Positions 56,955 to 57,423 of a DNA stretch of 57,423 nt are shown here, piece after piece. This DNA comes from Victivallaceae bacterium (GTDB taxonomy: Bacteria; Verrucomicrobiota; Lentisphaeria; Victivallales; Victivallaceae): contig JAEDIJ010000008.1 in assembly GCA_016292515.1 (NCBI GenBank), positions 1 to 57,423 of the forward strand, in the 5' to 3' direction. The position numbers and the translations under genes were made by a program. The notes under the pieces were generated by a model, which did not search any database, had not been told where the DNA came from, and saw only the letters and a list, made by a program, of their open reading frames with translations. How positions within the stretch are numbered: the stretch's first letter is position 1; each line of letters opens with the position of its first letter.

Positions 56955-57209
56955 TCATTCGACTCCTTGCTTATGGTTCGTCAACAACAGTTTCATGCTC
57001 TTCAACAGCTTTTCCCGTTCACGCCTGAGATCGAATGCCCCGTGGGACATTCCCCACTGCTTGATGAGCAGCCGAAGCGGTCCCAAAATCAGCCGGGAAA
57101 GCGTATCCATCGGAATATCGCCACGTATCTCCCCCGCATCGATAGCCTCTTTGAAATACCCAAGCATTATTTTGTGATGACGTCGCATCATTCCAAAGAG
57201 AATCTGTTC
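56955..57209 (-). pseudogene. TetR-family regulator, C-terminal part only
   Basis: Eighty-four codons read EQILFGMMRRHHKIMLGYFK, GEIRGDIPMDTLSRLILGPL, RLLIKQWGMSHGAFDLRRE and on to TGA. This matches the ligand-binding C-terminus of TetR regulators, where the LGPLRLLIKQW segment is typical. The DNA-binding N-terminus is absent. Directly upstream in the same frame is TAG (57210-57212) preceded by about 17 open codons (NQFRQFLPDSSGVMW) that do not look like TetR. It is either a degraded gene or another join. The intact form would be an apt repressor of the downstream redox operon. Confidence 0.65.
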
Positions 57210-57339
57210 CTACCACATCACACCACTACTGTCCGGTAAAAATTGCCGGAATTGGTTGATAATGTCGGCTCCTGCGTTATATTAAAGGTGTCTAAAGTCT
57301 TTAATTTGAGCGCAGAAAAATTCGACGTTGCTTTAATAC

Positions 57340-57368
57340 AAAATATCACATCCCTGCAATATTGTCAA
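57340..57368 (-). promoter_or_regulatory. strong sigma-70-like promoter at the window's right end
   Basis: On the minus strand TTGACA (57363-57368), 17 bases, TATTTT (57340-57345). It points at the TetR fragment. Between them (57213-57339) are GCAGGAG (a possible ribosome site) and no complete gene. Nothing was recognised from 57369 to the end. Confidence 0.6.
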
Positions 57369-57423
57369 GTCAAAAATAGATTTCACCCTGCTTTTATTCA
57401 CGCGCCTACCGCCTGAATGAAAT

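Overview
The window looks like part of a bacterial chromosome from the PVC superphylum, most probably a Lentisphaerota/Victivallales-like or Kiritimatiellota-like anaerobe. The reasons are the LL-diaminopimelate aminotransferase (DapL), a type III glutamine synthetase, a flavodiiron protein, a GH20-like glycosidase and FGE-fold C-termini. No rRNA or tRNA gene is present, so the placement is an inference from gene families.

Layout. Positions 1-5100 (minus strand) carry scavenging enzymes: an SGNH hydrolase cut by the window edge, a DNA/RNA endonuclease, a GH20-like protein and a ceramidase-like protein. Positions 5300-7650 hold a polar amino-acid ABC importer with a fused binding-protein/permease. 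Positions 7736-8472 hold a degraded mobile module (serine-recombinase tail, small HTH gene, inverted FGE-fold C-terminus with a hypervariable-looking stretch). A diverged second copy lies at 52452-53159.

The core is 8549-29844: two long operons diverging from one 0.24-kb regulatory region. Leftward: glnN, purF, carA, pyrG, carB, guaA. Rightward: gltB, nadE, gltD, dapF, dapL. Almost every enzyme makes glutamine, uses its amide nitrogen, or uses the resulting glutamate. Each operon has a consensus sigma-54 promoter, and between the promoters lie two operators of the form TTAC-N7-GTAA. The same promoter and operator occur upstream of glnK-amtB (36901-38713). A NifA-type sigma-54 activator with a GAF domain (29897-31411) lies downstream of dapL and is a candidate regulator. 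Together with the glutamine-dependent PdxT and TrpG/TrpE this looks like a nitrogen-status regulon.

Positions 31784-36023 encode a DUF1805 protein, PdxS, PdxT, BioB and a sodium/solute symporter. Positions 38782-45336 are a complete trpEGDCFBA operon with a transcription attenuator: a Trp-rich leader peptide, a terminator, a second terminator and a promoter so close that the mRNA may be leaderless. Positions 45571-50871 hold cysK, metY, a truncated nadA, mnmA, an intact nadA and an Rrf2 regulator. Positions 50990-53160 are an accessory stretch of gene fragments. Positions 53180-57209 are an operon-like set for redox stress (cut-down TetR, double cupin, flavodiiron protein, 2-hydroxyacid dehydrogenase, ferredoxin).

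Caution: base composition and codon use switch inside carB (about 10.84 kb) and inside the sigma-54 activator (about 30.55 kb). At about 36.47, 48.19 and 51.70 kb, fragments of genes on opposite strands are fused. The window is therefore a mosaic, either from real recombination or from chimeric assembly of related genomes. Linkage across those points should be treated as provisional.
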